DNA of 64,000 nucleotides from Ampullaceana balthica. Taxonomy: Eukaryota; Mollusca; Gastropoda; Lymnaeidae. Position 1 is the stretch's first letter; each line of letters opens with the position of its first letter. This document shows, piece after piece, positions 23,200-35,210 of the stretch. The translations under genes and the position numbers were made by a program. The stretch is taken from positions 62,001 to 126,000 of the forward strand of contig CALYLW010000128.1 in assembly GCA_944989445.1 (NCBI GenBank), given 5' to 3'. The notes beneath the pieces are model-generated. The model worked only from the letters and a program-made list of their open reading frames with translations. It was not told where the DNA came from and did no database searches.

Positions 23200-23503
23200 T
23201 TGTGATTGTAAGGGATGTTTGGGTAGCAACACAACACCGCTAGATCGTTGTAAGGGATGTATGGGTAGCAACATAACACCGCTAGATCGTTGTAAGAGAT
23301 GTTTGGGTAGCAACACAACACCGCTAGATCGTTGTAAGAGATGCTTGGGTAGCAACACAACACCGCTAGATCGTTGTAAGGGATGTTTGGGTAGCAACAT
23401 AACACCGCTAGATCGTTGTAAGAGATGTTTGGGTAGCAACACAACACCGCTAGATCGTTGTAAGAGATGTTTGGGTAGCAACACAACACCGCTAGATCGT
23501 CAT
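23200..23503. repeat. 42-bp minisatellite, 7 copies
   Basis: Units begin GATCGTTGTAAGRGATGYWT and continue GGGTAGCAACAYAACACCGC TA. Since 42 is divisible by 3, several frames stay open on both strands, giving 14-residue repeats; this is a by-product of unit length. Confidence 0.94.
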
Positions 23504-23861
23504 TTGCATTGATAAGAAGCCGCTCTGGGTTGCTTTCTGGTGCAAGAAGATTTTGTGTAGGTTTGAGCAGTGGCGTGGCTGTGGGGTGCGAGGTGGTGCA
23601 CCAAATGGAAATATTACAATTATTTAGGGCACTCTTGTAATGATGGCTTTAGTGATCTTAATTATTTTTTTATAAAAATTTCCAACGATACTAAACATGG
23701 TGTGATTAAATATATATTACACGAACCGGCTTTTTATCCATTTATATATTTAGCATAAAAAATTTAAAACTTAATAATTTTTATTTTACATTTACTTCAA
23801 ATTTTAAAATGTGCTGTGAAACAAAATGTATCAAAAAGAAGAACTACTTCCAATACTTCAT

Positions 23862-24110
23862 CATCATCATCGCCCTTCGTCCCATCTGGGGCATAGGCCG
23901 CGAACAAAGTCTCTCCAGGCATCCCGGTCCTACGCCAGTCTCTCAATCTGCCCCCAGCTGTGCCCGCTCATTTTTGTGTCTGCCTCCAGTTCTCTTCTCC
24001 AGGTCATTTTGGGACGACCTCTTTTCCTTTTGCCTTGGGGGTTCCATGTGAGGGCTTGTCTCACAATGCTGGATGTAGGCTTTCTGAGAGTGTGCCAATA
24101 CTTCATCCCT
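23862..24110 (-). pseudogene. 5'-truncated LINE, 3' end only
   Basis: Minus-strand sequence encodes WHTLRKPTSSIVRQALTWNP, then GKRKRGRPKMTWRRELEAD and, after one TAG, DRDAWRDFVRGLCPRWDEGR, closing with a (GAT)n tail. It matches the C-terminus of the full LINE ORF at 49300-52311 (GHTLRKPAPNTTKQALKWNP) but is clearly a different subfamily. Only about 250 bp are kept. Confidence 0.85.
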
Positions 24111-24159
24111 AGTATTAATTTGTTAAGTACATGTATCATGCTATTTGAGCACGATTTTT

Positions 24160-24566
24160 CTTTTACCTGACATTTCTTTTACCTGACATTTCTTTTACCT
24201 GACATTTCTTTTACCTGACATTTCTTTTACCTGACATTTCTTTTACCTGACATTTCTATTACCTGACATTTCTTTTACCTTACATTTCTTTTACCTGACA
24301 TTTCTTTTACCTGACATTTCTTTTACCTGACATTTCTTTTACCTGACATTTCTTTTACCTGACATTTCATTTACCTGACATTTCTTTTACCTGACATTTC
24401 TTTTACCTGACATTTCTTTTACCTGACATTTCTTTTACCTGACATTTCTTTTACCTGACATTTCTTTTACCTGACATTTCTTTTACCTGACATTTCTTTT
24501 ACCTGACATTTCTTTTACCTGACATTTCTTTTACCTGACATTTCTTTTACCTGACATTTCTTTCTG
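24160..24566. repeat. 16-bp minisatellite ACCTGACATTTCTTTT, about 25 copies
   Basis: Very homogeneous array with only three or four point differences (for example TTACCTTACA near 24280), which points to recent expansion or conversion. Confidence 0.96.
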
Positions 24567-24628
24567 GAATGTAAACGTTCCCAATTATATCCTGTCTGAA
24601 ACTAGGAAAATAAGTAGCACATTGCTTT

Positions 24629-25019
24629 AGACCGGGGATTTCAAATTCGGATGAATGCATGTGCCATTTTACCTCTTAAGGGCCGCACACACCCAAAACA
24701 AAAAACCAACCCAAAAAAAAACGCAAAAAAACAACAACAACATTACAAACAAACCTACCCTAGTAAATTAAAAACACTTCATACGTATCAATTTATTGAA
24801 TCACTTATCACTTATAATAACCACATCTGTGAAAACCTGCATGCTTAAATCGGATAGTATTTAATTAAGTATGTTACGTATATAAAATGAACTATAAAAT
24901 TTGTTGTGTATCAGTATTAGCTGTCTGAATTTCTCGAAAAGCACATTTTTCGTAAGCTTTCTGGCGGGCACAAAACTCATCTTGGTGGGCCGCATGTGAC
25001 CCGCGTGTTTGAGACCCCT
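24629..25019. mobile_element. hAT-like MITE with GGGGTCTCAAAC-type right end
   Basis: The right end read inward is CAGGGGTCTCAAACACGCGG, continuing TCACATGCGGCCC; the left end CCGGGGATTTCAAA is a diverged inverted copy. The inside is A- and C-rich and non-coding. The flanks CTTTAGA and TTTTAGG only roughly agree. Confidence 0.5.
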
Positions 25020-25194
25020 GTTTTAGGGCTAGGAAAGGTCATTCAATGCAGTGGCAAAACATTATGCTAAAATCAAAAGAGGTGTGCATCTGCTCACACA
25101 AAAATATTATGATGCCAAAGGTGAACAAAACTGCAATCGTGATTGATTATTCAATCGTCAGTCAAAACTTAAATATTTGTGCTGCACAAACTTA

Positions 25195-25232
25195 TCTATG
25201 CAGACGCTCCTTCTATACAGAATGTCATTGCG
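25195..25232 (-). repeat. Partial hairpin motif
   Basis: On the minus strand ATTCTGTATAGAAGGAGCGTC follows AGGACGCAATGAC; see the family noted at 26038-26262. Confidence 0.55.
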
Positions 25233-25261
25233 TCCTACCTTCTAATAATAGCGCATTGGCT

Positions 25262-25470
25262 TGAGTCGCAGCGTTCACAGGCCGCGGCTATGAGTGACCG
25301 CGCTATTCCCTCGCCTTTGTTTCCCTAACTAGTGTCAGGTACCCATTTGGAGCTGCTTGGACTCAGGGACACTCTTGGCCTTAGAAACAAATCCCTGCCT
25401 TCACGGATATTCGAACCCGTGAGCCTCAGTATGACACCCGAGCGCGCATGCCACTCGATAGTATGCTGTT
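25262..25470 (-). mobile_element. tRNA-derived SINE
   Basis: Minus strand: A-box-like GAGTGGCATGCGCGCTCGG, B-box-like CACGGGTTCGAATATCC, then a body with TCCCTGAGTCC, GGGTACCTGACACTAGTTAG and GGGAAACAAAGGCG. The same head and body appear on the plus strand at 44000-44130. It should be transcribed by RNA polymerase III and moved by a LINE; the partner LINE is not known. Confidence 0.8.
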
Positions 25471-25627
25471 AATGATACTGTAACAACATAAGATGCTATA
25501 TAAATTAATGTTACAGTAACGATATAAGAAGCTATCTAAATGAATGTAACAGTAACAACATAAGAGGCTATATAAATTAATGTTACAGTAACAACATAAT
25601 ATGCTATCAAAATTAATGTTACGGTAA
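25471..25627. repeat. 36-bp tandem repeat, 4 copies, containing GTTACAGTAAC
   Basis: Units carry ATGTTACAGTAACAACATAA and GCTATATAAATTA. GTTACAGTAAC is itself an inverted repeat. Confidence 0.8.
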
Positions 25628-25984
25628 GAAACTAACCTCGAAGATGATCGGCCATGGAACGTCGTTAAATTTTTTATTTACGCAACAGAACATAACTGCA
25701 TCTTTTTTATTTATTTATTAATTTTTTATAATTTTTTAATAGTTTATTTCAATAAATACTAATGTTAAACAATAAAACATCATAGATTTTAAAATTTATT
25801 TGAACTAATCGTTTCTTTACTCAAAACGTCTTATGTCAGATTATCTGTTATATATAATGTTGTTATAGAGAAATCAAGACTCATATATATTATTAAAATG
25901 AGGCTGCGGGCCAGTTAAAATTTTAATGCGGGCCATACTTAGCCCGTGGGCTGGACTTTGGACACCCCTACTCAATATTCACTA
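25628..25984. other. AT-rich interval ending in a hAT-like terminal fragment
   Basis: At 25885-25972, GCTGCGGGCCAGTTAAAATT, GCGGGCCATACTTAGCCCGT and GGACTTTGGACACCCCT form a typical right end of a small hAT element (inward: AGGGGTGTCCAAAGTCCAGC). Its left end was not found. The rest is T/A-rich without a gene. Confidence 0.5.
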
Positions 25985-26881
25985 TTTTTCATCTTAACCA
26001 TACCTACACTATCATTGCACCTTAACCAGACATAAGGATAAAAACACCTTTCTTATTCCGTATGCAAGAACAAACTCATACAAATTTTCGTTCTTCCCGT
26101 CCGGAATTCGGGCGTCCAATGGGTTGCCTGAAGAAACTAGGAAAGTCAACACTTTATCAACATTTAAAACTCTAATAAGAATGCAAGACTAAACACAAAC
26201 CATAGATAAGCGTAGGACGCAATAATCTTCTGTATAGAAGGAGCGTCTGAAACAGATAAGATAAGATAACCACACCTACACTATGATTGCACCTTAACCA
26301 TACCTAAACTATCATTTCACCTTAACCATACCTACACTATCATTTCACCTTAACCATACCTACACTATCTTTGCACGTTAACCATACCCACACTATCTTT
26401 ACACCTTAACCATACCTACAATATCTTTGCACCTTAACCATACCTACACTATCTTTGCACCTTAACCATACCTACACTATCTTTTCACCTTAAACCATAC
26501 CTACACTATCATTGCAACTTAACCATACCTACACTATCTTTGGACCTTAACCATACCTACACTATCATTGCACCTTAACCATACCTACACTATCATTGCA
26601 CCTTAACCATGCGTACACTATCTTTGCACCTTAACCATAACTACACTATCTTTGCACTTTAACCATACCTACACTATCATTGCACCTTAACCATACCTAC
26701 ACTATCATTGCACCTTAACCATACCTACACTATCATTGCACCTTAACCATACCTACACTACCTTCTCACCTTAACCATACCTACACTATCATTGCACCTT
26801 AACCATACCTACACTATCATTGCACCTTAACCATACCTACACTATCATTGCACCTTAACCATACCTACACTATCTTTTCAC
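25985..26881. repeat. 28-bp minisatellite, interrupted by a 0.22-kb insertion
   Basis: Unit CCTTAACCATACCTACACTA plus TCATTGCA, with TCATTG or TCTTTG variants. About 1.5 units lie at 25985-26037, then an unrelated insert, then about 22 units at 26263-26881. Confidence 0.93.
26038..26262 (+). mobile_element. Short insert with conserved hairpin 3' end and GATAA tail
   Basis: The insert ends with AAACACAAACCATAGATAAGC, then GTAGGACGCAATAATCTTCTG, TATAGAAGGAGCGTCTG and AACAGATAAGATAA. The same end with the same tail is at 37658-37742. CTTCTGTATAGAAG forms a small hairpin. A shared 3' end plus a short tandem tail and varied 5' lengths is typical of LINE or SINE 3' ends; the class is not proven. 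Confidence 0.6.
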
Positions 26882-26906
26882 CTTTAATATTAACCATACT
26901 TACACT

Positions 26907-27093
26907 CAGGGCCGTCTTAACGCATAGGCCCGTTGGCCGTTGGGCATTTGCCCGGGGGCCCACGAGCATAGGGGCTCCATGGGAACATGTTTATTTATAT
27001 ATATTATGTATATTTATTTTTTTATTCCTGCGGGGGAGGGGCCCAACACTGTTTCTTTGCCCGGGGGCCCAAACTGGTGTAAAGACGGCTCTG
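26907..27093. mobile_element. hAT-type MITE, CAGGGCCGTCTTAACGC termini
   Basis: 187 bp, inverted ends CAGGGCCGTCTTA and GTAAAGACGGCTCTG. Flanks CTTACACT and CCCACACT match at 6 of 8. A second copy in reverse orientation is at 38460-38638. Confidence 0.8.
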
Positions 27094-27984
27094 CCCACAC
27101 TACATTAAGTATAAAGAACTCCGTCCCGTTTTTTGTTTAAAAAGAGACATATCCAGTAGATGTAACATCTTTTTTGTTTCCAGCATTATTATTTGCCACA
27201 AATTACATAAATATGTTTAATGCAACTCGACCTTATTACCTCCCCCCCCCCTTTTTTTTCCACATCAACATTTTATGAACGACAGTGCTCAAAGTTTTAG
27301 CCAGGGACGTTTGAAGCTTCCCTTAACGCCCCCTCCCCCAAATAAAAAAAATGCAGTTACAATAAAAAAAAGTTTAAGATTTTTCAGTAAATGGCTATGA
27401 TTTGTACCCAAGGTACTCATAATAATTATTCTTTAAATTAAAACACCCATGAGGAAAAAGTATGTTAAAATTTCCGATTTTTAAAATTTCAATGTTAAAA
27501 TGACCTGAAAATGATTTTCTAAAAATTCTTAGTGTCTTTTTTAAAGTTAGACAATGTATTCCAGTTAACAATGACTCCTAGGGGGCCGTCCATAAAGTAC
27601 GTCACGCTATTTTACTCCCCCCTCCCCCTGTCAAAAATCTTGGAAACTTAAAGTACGTCCAGGGCTGGCCTTAGGGCAAGGCGAACGAGGCAACCGCCTT
27701 GGGCCTCGATCTTTGAAGAAACATTTTTTACTACTTTTTTCAATTTTACTACTATTTCGCAATACTTCTTTTTTTTAAATATTTGTTTATTACAACGATA
27801 TTAAGATAATTTAACAGGATAAAACTATTAGAAAAATAAAGTGTTAATATAATAAAAATATTATCAATTATTATCATCCTAAATCCTATTGCAAAAAAAA
27901 GTATTTTTTTCCTAAGCATTTAGTAAGCATTGATGGATTCAGGCGAACATTTTAATTTTTAAAAAACGCCATTTTAGGCTTTAA

Positions 27985-29490
27985 CTTGCTCTTTAAAGAC
28001 AATTTCGATTTAAGGACACCCTCACGTCAACCGAAAAGTCTTATATATTTAGCACCTAAGAACAAAATGTTTTGTTTCCGTTGCAAACGTTTTGGCAACA
28101 CTTTGTCTGCTTTGAGATATGACGAGATTTGTGCTTGGAAAAATGCCAGTGTGCGACTGTATGATCGTGAAAAATCAAAGGGACTTTATTATCTACTTTG
28201 AAATGTGTTGAGCTGCCATGGAAAACAGGCTAACAACACGATGCACAATTGACAAGCAAGGTAAAAAATCTATAAACATTGAAAAGGCTCGTTGACATAA
28301 TGTATTTCAACGTCTCATGGCCATTGTTCAATTTCTTGCTGAGTACAACATGGCTTTTCGACGTTAAGTGGATAAACTACATTAGGCACACAATGGAAAC
28401 TTTTAGGGTCTCGTTGAATCGCTGGCAAAATTTGATGAGGTTTTGTAGGAGCATATTCGAAGTATACAAACTAATAAAAATCATGATCACCAAGTATGTT
28501 CGAAATATTTGTGAAACAAGATGGGAAAACCATGTGGGAAAGTTTAAAGGCAGTGCGATATCAAGTAGCCGACATCTATGATGCACTTTTCGAAGTTGAA
28601 GAGCAAAGTTGTGATCCAAAAGCTCGAAGTAAAGAAGAGTCATTGTGAAAAAAAAACAACTTAATAACTTCTATTTTATTGTTTTCATTGCTTTTTTATA
28701 CGTCATTTTGTTCCAATTTAATGACAGCAGCAAAGAATTACAAAATATTTCAGTCGATCTAGCAACTGCAGTTGACAGCATAGAATATAGAACATACATG
28801 CAAATGGTTTAAGTCTTACATAAATGACGGTATTGAAACAACAATAGTAATTGCAAAAGAAACTGCCACGGACTTACAATTTGAAACCATTTAATTTTTC
28901 AAAGAGTAGAGAATGCGAAAAAGAAAAAAATACAAATGAAGGAAAAGATGAAGGATTTGTAGATGCACAAGAAAAATTTCGCACAGTTTTTAAACTGTTA
29001 TGTCGATGGACAGTCGCTTTGAACAACTGCGAAGGCATCATGCCTCGTTTCGATTTTAAATTTTTTTATCATCAATTAGAAAAAAAAATGATCTACTAAA
29101 TTGCAGTATGAATCTGGAGAAAAAAGCTAAGAGCCTGTGAAAATTAGGATCTTGATGGTTTCCTGGTTACTGAAGAGTCCAAATCATTGAGTTCCATTAC
29201 TCCTGCAGTCACATACAGCTATCTTGTTTAGATTGTGCAGTTTCTTTCAGTGACTTTCCTAACACACACATTGCACTTCGAATACTTGTAACTTTTTTAT
29301 TCCTGTCACTATGGCTTCGGGAGAAATACTCTTTTCGAAACTAAAACTTTTTAAAACCTATGTGTGATCAAAAATGATTCAAGATTGGATCAGTAACTTG
29401 GCAATAATTTTTTTCAATTGAGAATGCTGTAGCTAAGGATTAGACTGTCATTAACTTATTTCAGATTTTGCAGATGCCAAAGTTCGCTAG
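27985..29490 (+). pseudogene. Decayed ZMYM1-like hAT transposase
   Basis: Pieces in several frames line up with ZMYM1-type transposon proteins: PKNKMFCFRCKRF and WKNASVRLYDREKSKG (28050-28190, N-terminal zinc-binding region); LMAIVQFLAEYNMAFRR (about 28318); then ALFEVEEQSCDPKARSKEES (about 28575); FPNTHIALRIL (about 29255); and near 29310 a frame-broken match to the family's SGERSFSKLKL motif. Many stops and frameshifts: an old, dead copy. Confidence 0.75.
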
Positions 29491-29523
29491 TGTATATAGT
29501 TTATAATGTTAAGTTATATATAT

Positions 29524-31322
29524 CTACTAGGGGCAAGTACCCGGCTTTTTCCCGGGTTTAACAACAACAGCAACAACAACAAAAACAACAACAGCAACAA
29601 AACAACAAAAACAAACAACAAAAACAAAACAACAACAAACAACAACTACAACAACAACAGCAACAACAACAAAGCAACAACAACAAAAACAACAACTACA
29701 ACAACAACAGCAACAACAACAACGACAAAAACAACAACAGCAACAGCAACAGCAACAAAACAACAAAAACAAAACAACAACAAAAACAACAAAATCAACA
29801 ACAAAACAACAACAAAACAACTACAACAACAACAGCAACAACAACAAAGCAACAACAACAAAACAACTACAACAACAACAGCAACAACAATAAAGCAACA
29901 ACAACATGAAGGACATTGTCGTCGTAGGGCAAGGGATGTGGACAACAACAACAGCAAAAACAACACAAAAGCAACAACAGCAACAGCAACAACAACAGCA
30001 ACAACAACAGCAACAACAACAAAAACAACAACAGCAACAACAACAAAAACAAAACAACAACAAAAACATCAACAACAGCAACAAAAACAAAGCAACAACA
30101 ACAAAACAACTACTACAACAACAAAAGCAACAACAAAAGTAACAACAACAAAGCAACAACAACAAAAAAATTATTTTAATTGCGATAGTCGCCTTCTTGT
30201 TAATCTCGACACCAAAATGTTTATTATTTTGCGTCATTATTTTACGTCTTAATTTTCAATAATTTTTATTTTATATAGCTCATATAAGGAAAAACTACAT
30301 TTTGGGCCCCCGGCCCCCAGTATCTTATATATATGGAACGAAACCTGTTTAATAACCTTTCCGGTATAATTTTGTGTACGTGTACCAAATTTCACGTTAT
30401 TTGGTTGTCTGGATCTTGAGTTATTAGGGAACAGACAGACAGACAGACAACAAATGCGTCTTATATGTATACTAGTGGCAAGTACCCGGCTTCTCCCGGG
30501 TTTAACAACAACAGCAACAACGACAAAAACAACAACAGAAACAGCAACAGCAACAAAACAACAAAAACAAAACAACAACAAAAACAACAAAATCAACAAC
30601 AAAACAACAACAAAACAACAACTACAACAACAACAGCAACAACAACAAAGCAACAACAACAAAACAACAACTACAACAGCAACAACAACAAAGCAACAAC
30701 AACATGAAGGACATTGACGTCGCAGGGCAAGGGATGTGGACAACAACAACAACAGCAAAAACAACACAAAAGCAACAACAGCAACGACAACAAAAACAAC
30801 ACAAAAGCAACAACAGCAACAACAACAGCAACAACAACAAAAACAACAACAGCAACAACAACAAAAACAAAACAACAACAAAAACATCAACAACAAAACA
30901 ATAACAAAGCAACAACAAAACAACAACAAAACAACAACTACAACAACAACAGCAACAACAACAAAGCAACAACAACAAAACAACAACAAAAGCAACAACA
31001 ACAAAGCAACAACAACAAAAAAATTATTTTATGGCGATAATCGCCTTCTTGTTAATCTCGACACCAAAATGTTTATTAATTTGCGTCATTATTTTACGTC
31101 TTAATTTTCAATAATTTTTATTTTATATAGCTCATATAGGGAAAAACTACATTTTGGGCCCCCGGGCCCCAGTATCTTATATATAAGGAACGAAACCTGT
31201 TTAATAACCTTTCCGGTATAATTTTGTGTACGTGTACCAAATTTCACGTTATTTGGTTGTCTGGATCTTGAGTTATTAGGGAACAGACAGACAGACAGAC
31301 AACAAATGCGGCTTATATATAT
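29524..31322 (+). mobile_element. Two tandem (CAA)n-rich elements with CCCGGG hairpin and GACA tail
   Basis: Copies at about 29524-30471 and 30472-31322. Each starts CTAGNGGCAAGTACCCGGC with a CCCGGCTTYTCCCGGG hairpin, then several hundred bp of (CAA)n broken once by the same unique stretch ATGAAGGACATTG to GGGATGTGG (29904 and 30703). A shared tail follows (GTTAATCTCGACACC, CCAAATTTCACGTTATTTGG), then (CAGA)4 and TTATATATA. The order TA, hairpin core, then (GACA)n resembles mini-me/Helentron-associated short elements; the class is uncertain. Poly-Asn/Thr/Lys/Gln frames here are repeat artefacts. Confidence 0.7.
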
Positions 31323-32068
31323 AGAAGATAGAGATATTTATAAACTGTCAATTATCAAAACAAAACAAAAAACAACACATTAGTTATTAATATCTTCATG
31401 AGTTTTAGGATCTTCAATTAAATGAATAAAACTGTACTAACTGATGTGTCAGTGATATTATAGAAGAAATTTTTTAATAAATTTAATTTTATTTCCCATT
31501 ATTTTATTACTAGATACAAGCCGCGGCATAGCTTACGCCGCAGACTTGCTCATTGATAGTGTAAAGAACCTTGGGAGGAGTGGGGAAGAAGGACACAAAC
31601 AGCAGCATGAAGAAATGAAAACAACGCGAGTGAACGTCCGGGGTGGATCTCAGACGCAGTGGCGTAGCGAGGGGGGCAGGGGGGACATATGTCCCCGGGC
31701 GCCACGTTAGGGGGCGCCAAAATGAGTATTAAAACTCATTATTTAATTGTGTTTTGATGTAAACTTATGTATCCCAAATACGTTTGCAAGTTTGAATTTT
31801 GGAGCTCCAAAAATATATTCATTACAAATCAGTTGACAAGCATGATTTTGGCTCCCCCATTGAGCGTTAAGGGGCGCCATTCTACTCATAAATAAATGAC
31901 ACATCCACAATGAAGGATTGCTGATGGCGATTTTTTAAAAAAACTGGGAGACTGGGAGTGAGAGTAGGGGAGCAGTAAGAGGCAAAGGCGATTCTATTAA
32001 TAGAACAGACAGAGACGACACTAAAAGCAACCAAAATGACCAAGACAAGAAAATGGAGTGGCTCAAAG

Positions 32069-33364
32069 CAGTGGTTCTCAACCTGTGGTCCGCGGAGATG
32101 TGCCTGGTGGTCCGCGAGCAAAGCATGAAATTTACGCACTGCATGATTCATCGAGAAAGACTATCAAGTAAAAGAATTAACGCAGACTTAAAATATATAT
32201 TTGATCTGGCCTAAATAGTTTTAAAATTTTATCAAGGCTCGCCCATTAAATTCTCGTCTCTTTAATTTCTTAAGTTCGAATATGAATCTTGAACATTAAC
32301 AGTTACTGATGTATACTGAAGTTTGTTGGTTATCAGACTGTTTGAATAACGTGATGACGTAAGAGAGTTTCTTGTAGAAAAAACTCAAAGCTTGTTGATC
32401 ATTTGAACCATAGTTTATGGGTTGCTGTTCTGGATTATTTGGCTGAAACTTTTGAAGAACTCAATAAACTTAATTCGGCAAGGAAAGCAGACACATTATA
32501 TTACTCTCAGTGACAAAGTGTCTGCTTTTACGAAAAATCTTGATCTTTGGAAAAGAAGATTAAGTCAAGGTAACTTTGATATGTTTGATCAATTGTATGA
32601 AATCACCGAGAAACCAGAAAATGCTGAAATAAATAAACAACTGTTGATAAATTTGATTTCTGGTCATATTCAATCAATGCAAGGTCAATTTTAATTCTAA
32701 TTTGGTATTTTTAACTTTCAGTGGTTTTTCGTGGGTTTCCAGTCCTAATCTCGCACACATTGTCTCATCAAATAAAATTACCAACATCGTAATTAAACCA
32801 GTTCATTGAACTGACTAGCGATACCACTTTGAATATGTTGCATGAGAAATTGGGCTTAATGAAATTTGGGAGTACTCCGAACTGTCTCAGAAAGCTTTTA
32901 AAATACTTTTACCCTTTGCAACTTTGTGAAAGTGGATTTTCTGCATTGCTTACAATAAAAACAAAACAGCGTTCTTACTAAATAAAGTAATATAGCAGTC
33001 TTTTTAATACAAACTACTGTTTACGACTTAAATTTTTTTTATAGTTAGCAAGTAGAATTAAATAAGAAGACTATGATACTAATATAAATGACATTTGTTC
33101 GTTAGAAAAGAAAGCCATTACAATATTGTTTTCGGAGCACGCAAAACGTGGCATATTAGTATAGTTTTACTAACTAACATGTATACTACTTATAGCTAGC
33201 AATAATCTTCTGTATAGAAGGAGCGTCTGCAACAGATAAGATATACACAGTATAATTATATTTAGCTTTCCAGCACGACAGTAGCACAATTTTTAGTAGT
33301 GGTCCATAGCTAAGACACACATTTTTAAAGTGATCCTTGAATCTCAAAAGGTTGAGAACCACTG
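32069..33364 (+). mobile_element. hAT (CAGTGGTTCTCAACCT termini) nested in the above
   Basis: Inverted ends CAGTGGTTCTCAACCTGTGG and, inward from the right, CAGTGGTTCTCAACCTTTTG. Flanks GCTCAAAG and GCTTACAG. It occupies the same position as 14471-16092 inside the sister element, and the flanks there (GCTTAAAG and GCTTACAG on that strand) agree with a single ancestral insertion. Confidence 0.88.
32422..32964 (+). pseudogene. hAT transposase remnant of the inner element
   Basis: 32422-32694 is open and contains VSAFTKNLDLWKRRLSQGNF and MFDQLYEITEK. Further on, EIWEYSELSQKAFKILLPFA and, one frame over, LCESGFSALLTIKTK (about 32855-32965) match the C-terminal dimerisation region seen intact at 22260-22400. 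Catalytic parts are missing. Confidence 0.75.
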
Positions 33365-33579
33365 GCTTACAGAATGGTTAATTCTCGTCCCTTTTGCTGC
33401 ATGCTTTGACTCTTTTTAACAAAGAAAAATATCTTACTTCTCCACTTACACTGTGGAGGGAGTAAAGTGAGGGAGGGGAGGGAAGGTATCTCCTCTCACG
33501 GGCTTGTGTCGGTATGTCAAAGTAAGTTGGATTCCTTTTATATGAAACATCAGACACTGTATCTCTTTCCTGTCTCTCT

Positions 33580-35210
33580 GTGATCAAACTTGATCAGTAT
33601 AATCAACTGTTAGAAAAACACTTACAACATGCCCGAAAAAATCCAGGTTCAGTATCTTATTTATCACCGGAAATCCAAAATGAATTTATCCACCTGCTTA
33701 CATCGACTGTAAGGAATCAGCTGTTGAGTGAAATCAGAAGAAAAAAAGTACTACGGTATCTTACTTGACTCAACACCCGATCTTAGACACCTGGAACAGC
33801 TTTCTCAAGTCATCAGATTTGTGGATGTGGATTTTCAAACTAAAAAAGAAACGCTCAAAGAATCATTTTTAGGTTTTTGTACAGATACATTCCAAAGACC
33901 CAGCAGCCTTGAAAGAGTTATCTTAGAGAAACTGGAATCTAATAACATACCTCTAGCCGACTGTCGGTCACAATGTTATGAAAATGCTGCTGTAATGACT
34001 GGTCATATATCTGGCCTTCAACACCGAATATGTGCCAGAAATCACATAGCATTGTTCATCAAATGTGACAACCACAGCTTAAACTTAGCAAGAGTACACT
34101 CAGCTAAACAGGATTCGGTTGTTAACACGTTTTTTGGAACAGTTGAAAGTACAAATTTTGGTTTCCTCTCGTTCAACAACTCGTTGGTAAGAATTAAAAA
34201 GAGTTGTGCCAATCACAATGAAGAGGGAGTCTGAAACACGTTGGGGTGCACAATCAGAAGCTTTTAAAGCAATTTATGAGGACTAGATGAACTGGTAGGG
34301 CTGTTGGAAAAAATTATCAGAACATACAAATATGACGCCTGACACCTGAAGTGATGCAGAAACTTTGCTGGCAGGTATATTAAACTTTAAATTCCTAGTT
34401 TTGTCAAATTTCTGGAACATCATACTTGGGAAAATTGATCGTTTCAAGAAACGGTTGCAGAATCCTACTGTGAATTTCAAGGAAGCAGCATCTGATCTTG
34501 AATCGCTTGAGCAAGAAATTGTCTACATTAGTGATAATTTGGGCCAGGTTGTGGTAGACAGTGGAAAAGAAGATGCATAAATTGGGGAATAGAGGTTGAC
34601 AGAAGGATTAGACGACATGGGAGGATGCCTAGAGAATTTACAAGAGATGCAGGACTTTCTGCAAAATAAGAAATTGCGTTGATATGAACAGCATAATTCA
34701 TAGACTCAAACAGGAGATATCAATACGGTTTTTACGTCTAAAAAACCTAAACAAAAAATTTGGACTTTTACCAGACGTCAAAACTCTTTTTGCTGAGACA
34801 AAAGTCGTTAAAATTGCTTTAGATTTTGCTAATTTATGTGACACTGACATCAATGGTAACGAATTGTGCACAGAAATTAGAGACTGAAAAATGCTGCTCA
34901 GTACCCGGACTGAAGTTCTTTCGGAAAATCCTTTGGATCTTCTTGGTTTTATTGTTTCATATGGAGATGACGTATTTCCGAATCTGCGCATTTCACTTCA
35001 AATACTTCTAACAATTGCTGTTTCAACTGAAAGCTGTGAGCGGTCCTTCAGCAAACTGAAGCCTATTTTGTCTTATTTACGTGCTTCAATGGGACAAGAT
35101 CGCCTGAATGATCTTGCGTCTTGCACTCCTTAGCATCAAAAGAGAAACACTTGAGAATATTAATTTTGACAACGCGGTTGACGAGTTTGCGACATTCAAA
35201 TCAAGGAGAA
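33580..35210 (+). pseudogene. ZMYM1-like hAT transposase, frameshifted
   Basis: Successive frames: SVSYLSPEIQNEFIHLLTS (about 33650); YYGILLDSTPDLRHLEQLSQ (about 33750, first catalytic Asp region); CRSQCYENAAVMTGHISGLQ with CDNHSLNLA (33960-34085); a middle part to 34600; TIAVSTESCERSFSKLKPIL (about 35010, C-terminal dimerisation motif); and after another shift LALLSIKRETLENINFDNAV. At least three frameshifts or stops separate the parts, so it cannot make an active enzyme. It is the best-kept copy of its family here. Confidence 0.8.

Noticed and set aside
23157..23512. 14-residue repeats on both strands, in several frames at once
   Set aside because: The 42-bp unit is divisible by three and has no stop in several frames; simultaneous open frames on both strands argue against a protein.
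1..26881. Tandem arrays considered as CRISPR-like repeat-spacer structures
   Set aside because: Units follow each other without unique spacers, in a spliced eukaryotic genome with no cas genes.
26848..27140. Two overlapping plus frames at the MITE 26907-27093
   Set aside because: They follow the MITE sequence; the same frame appears in reverse at 38346-38612 because the element is repeated, not because a protein is conserved.
29506..31104. Long Asn/Thr/Lys/Gln-rich frames up to 248 codons and Cys/Val/Leu-rich frames on the other strand
   Set aside because: All are readings of (CAA)n and its complement; the elements are non-coding.
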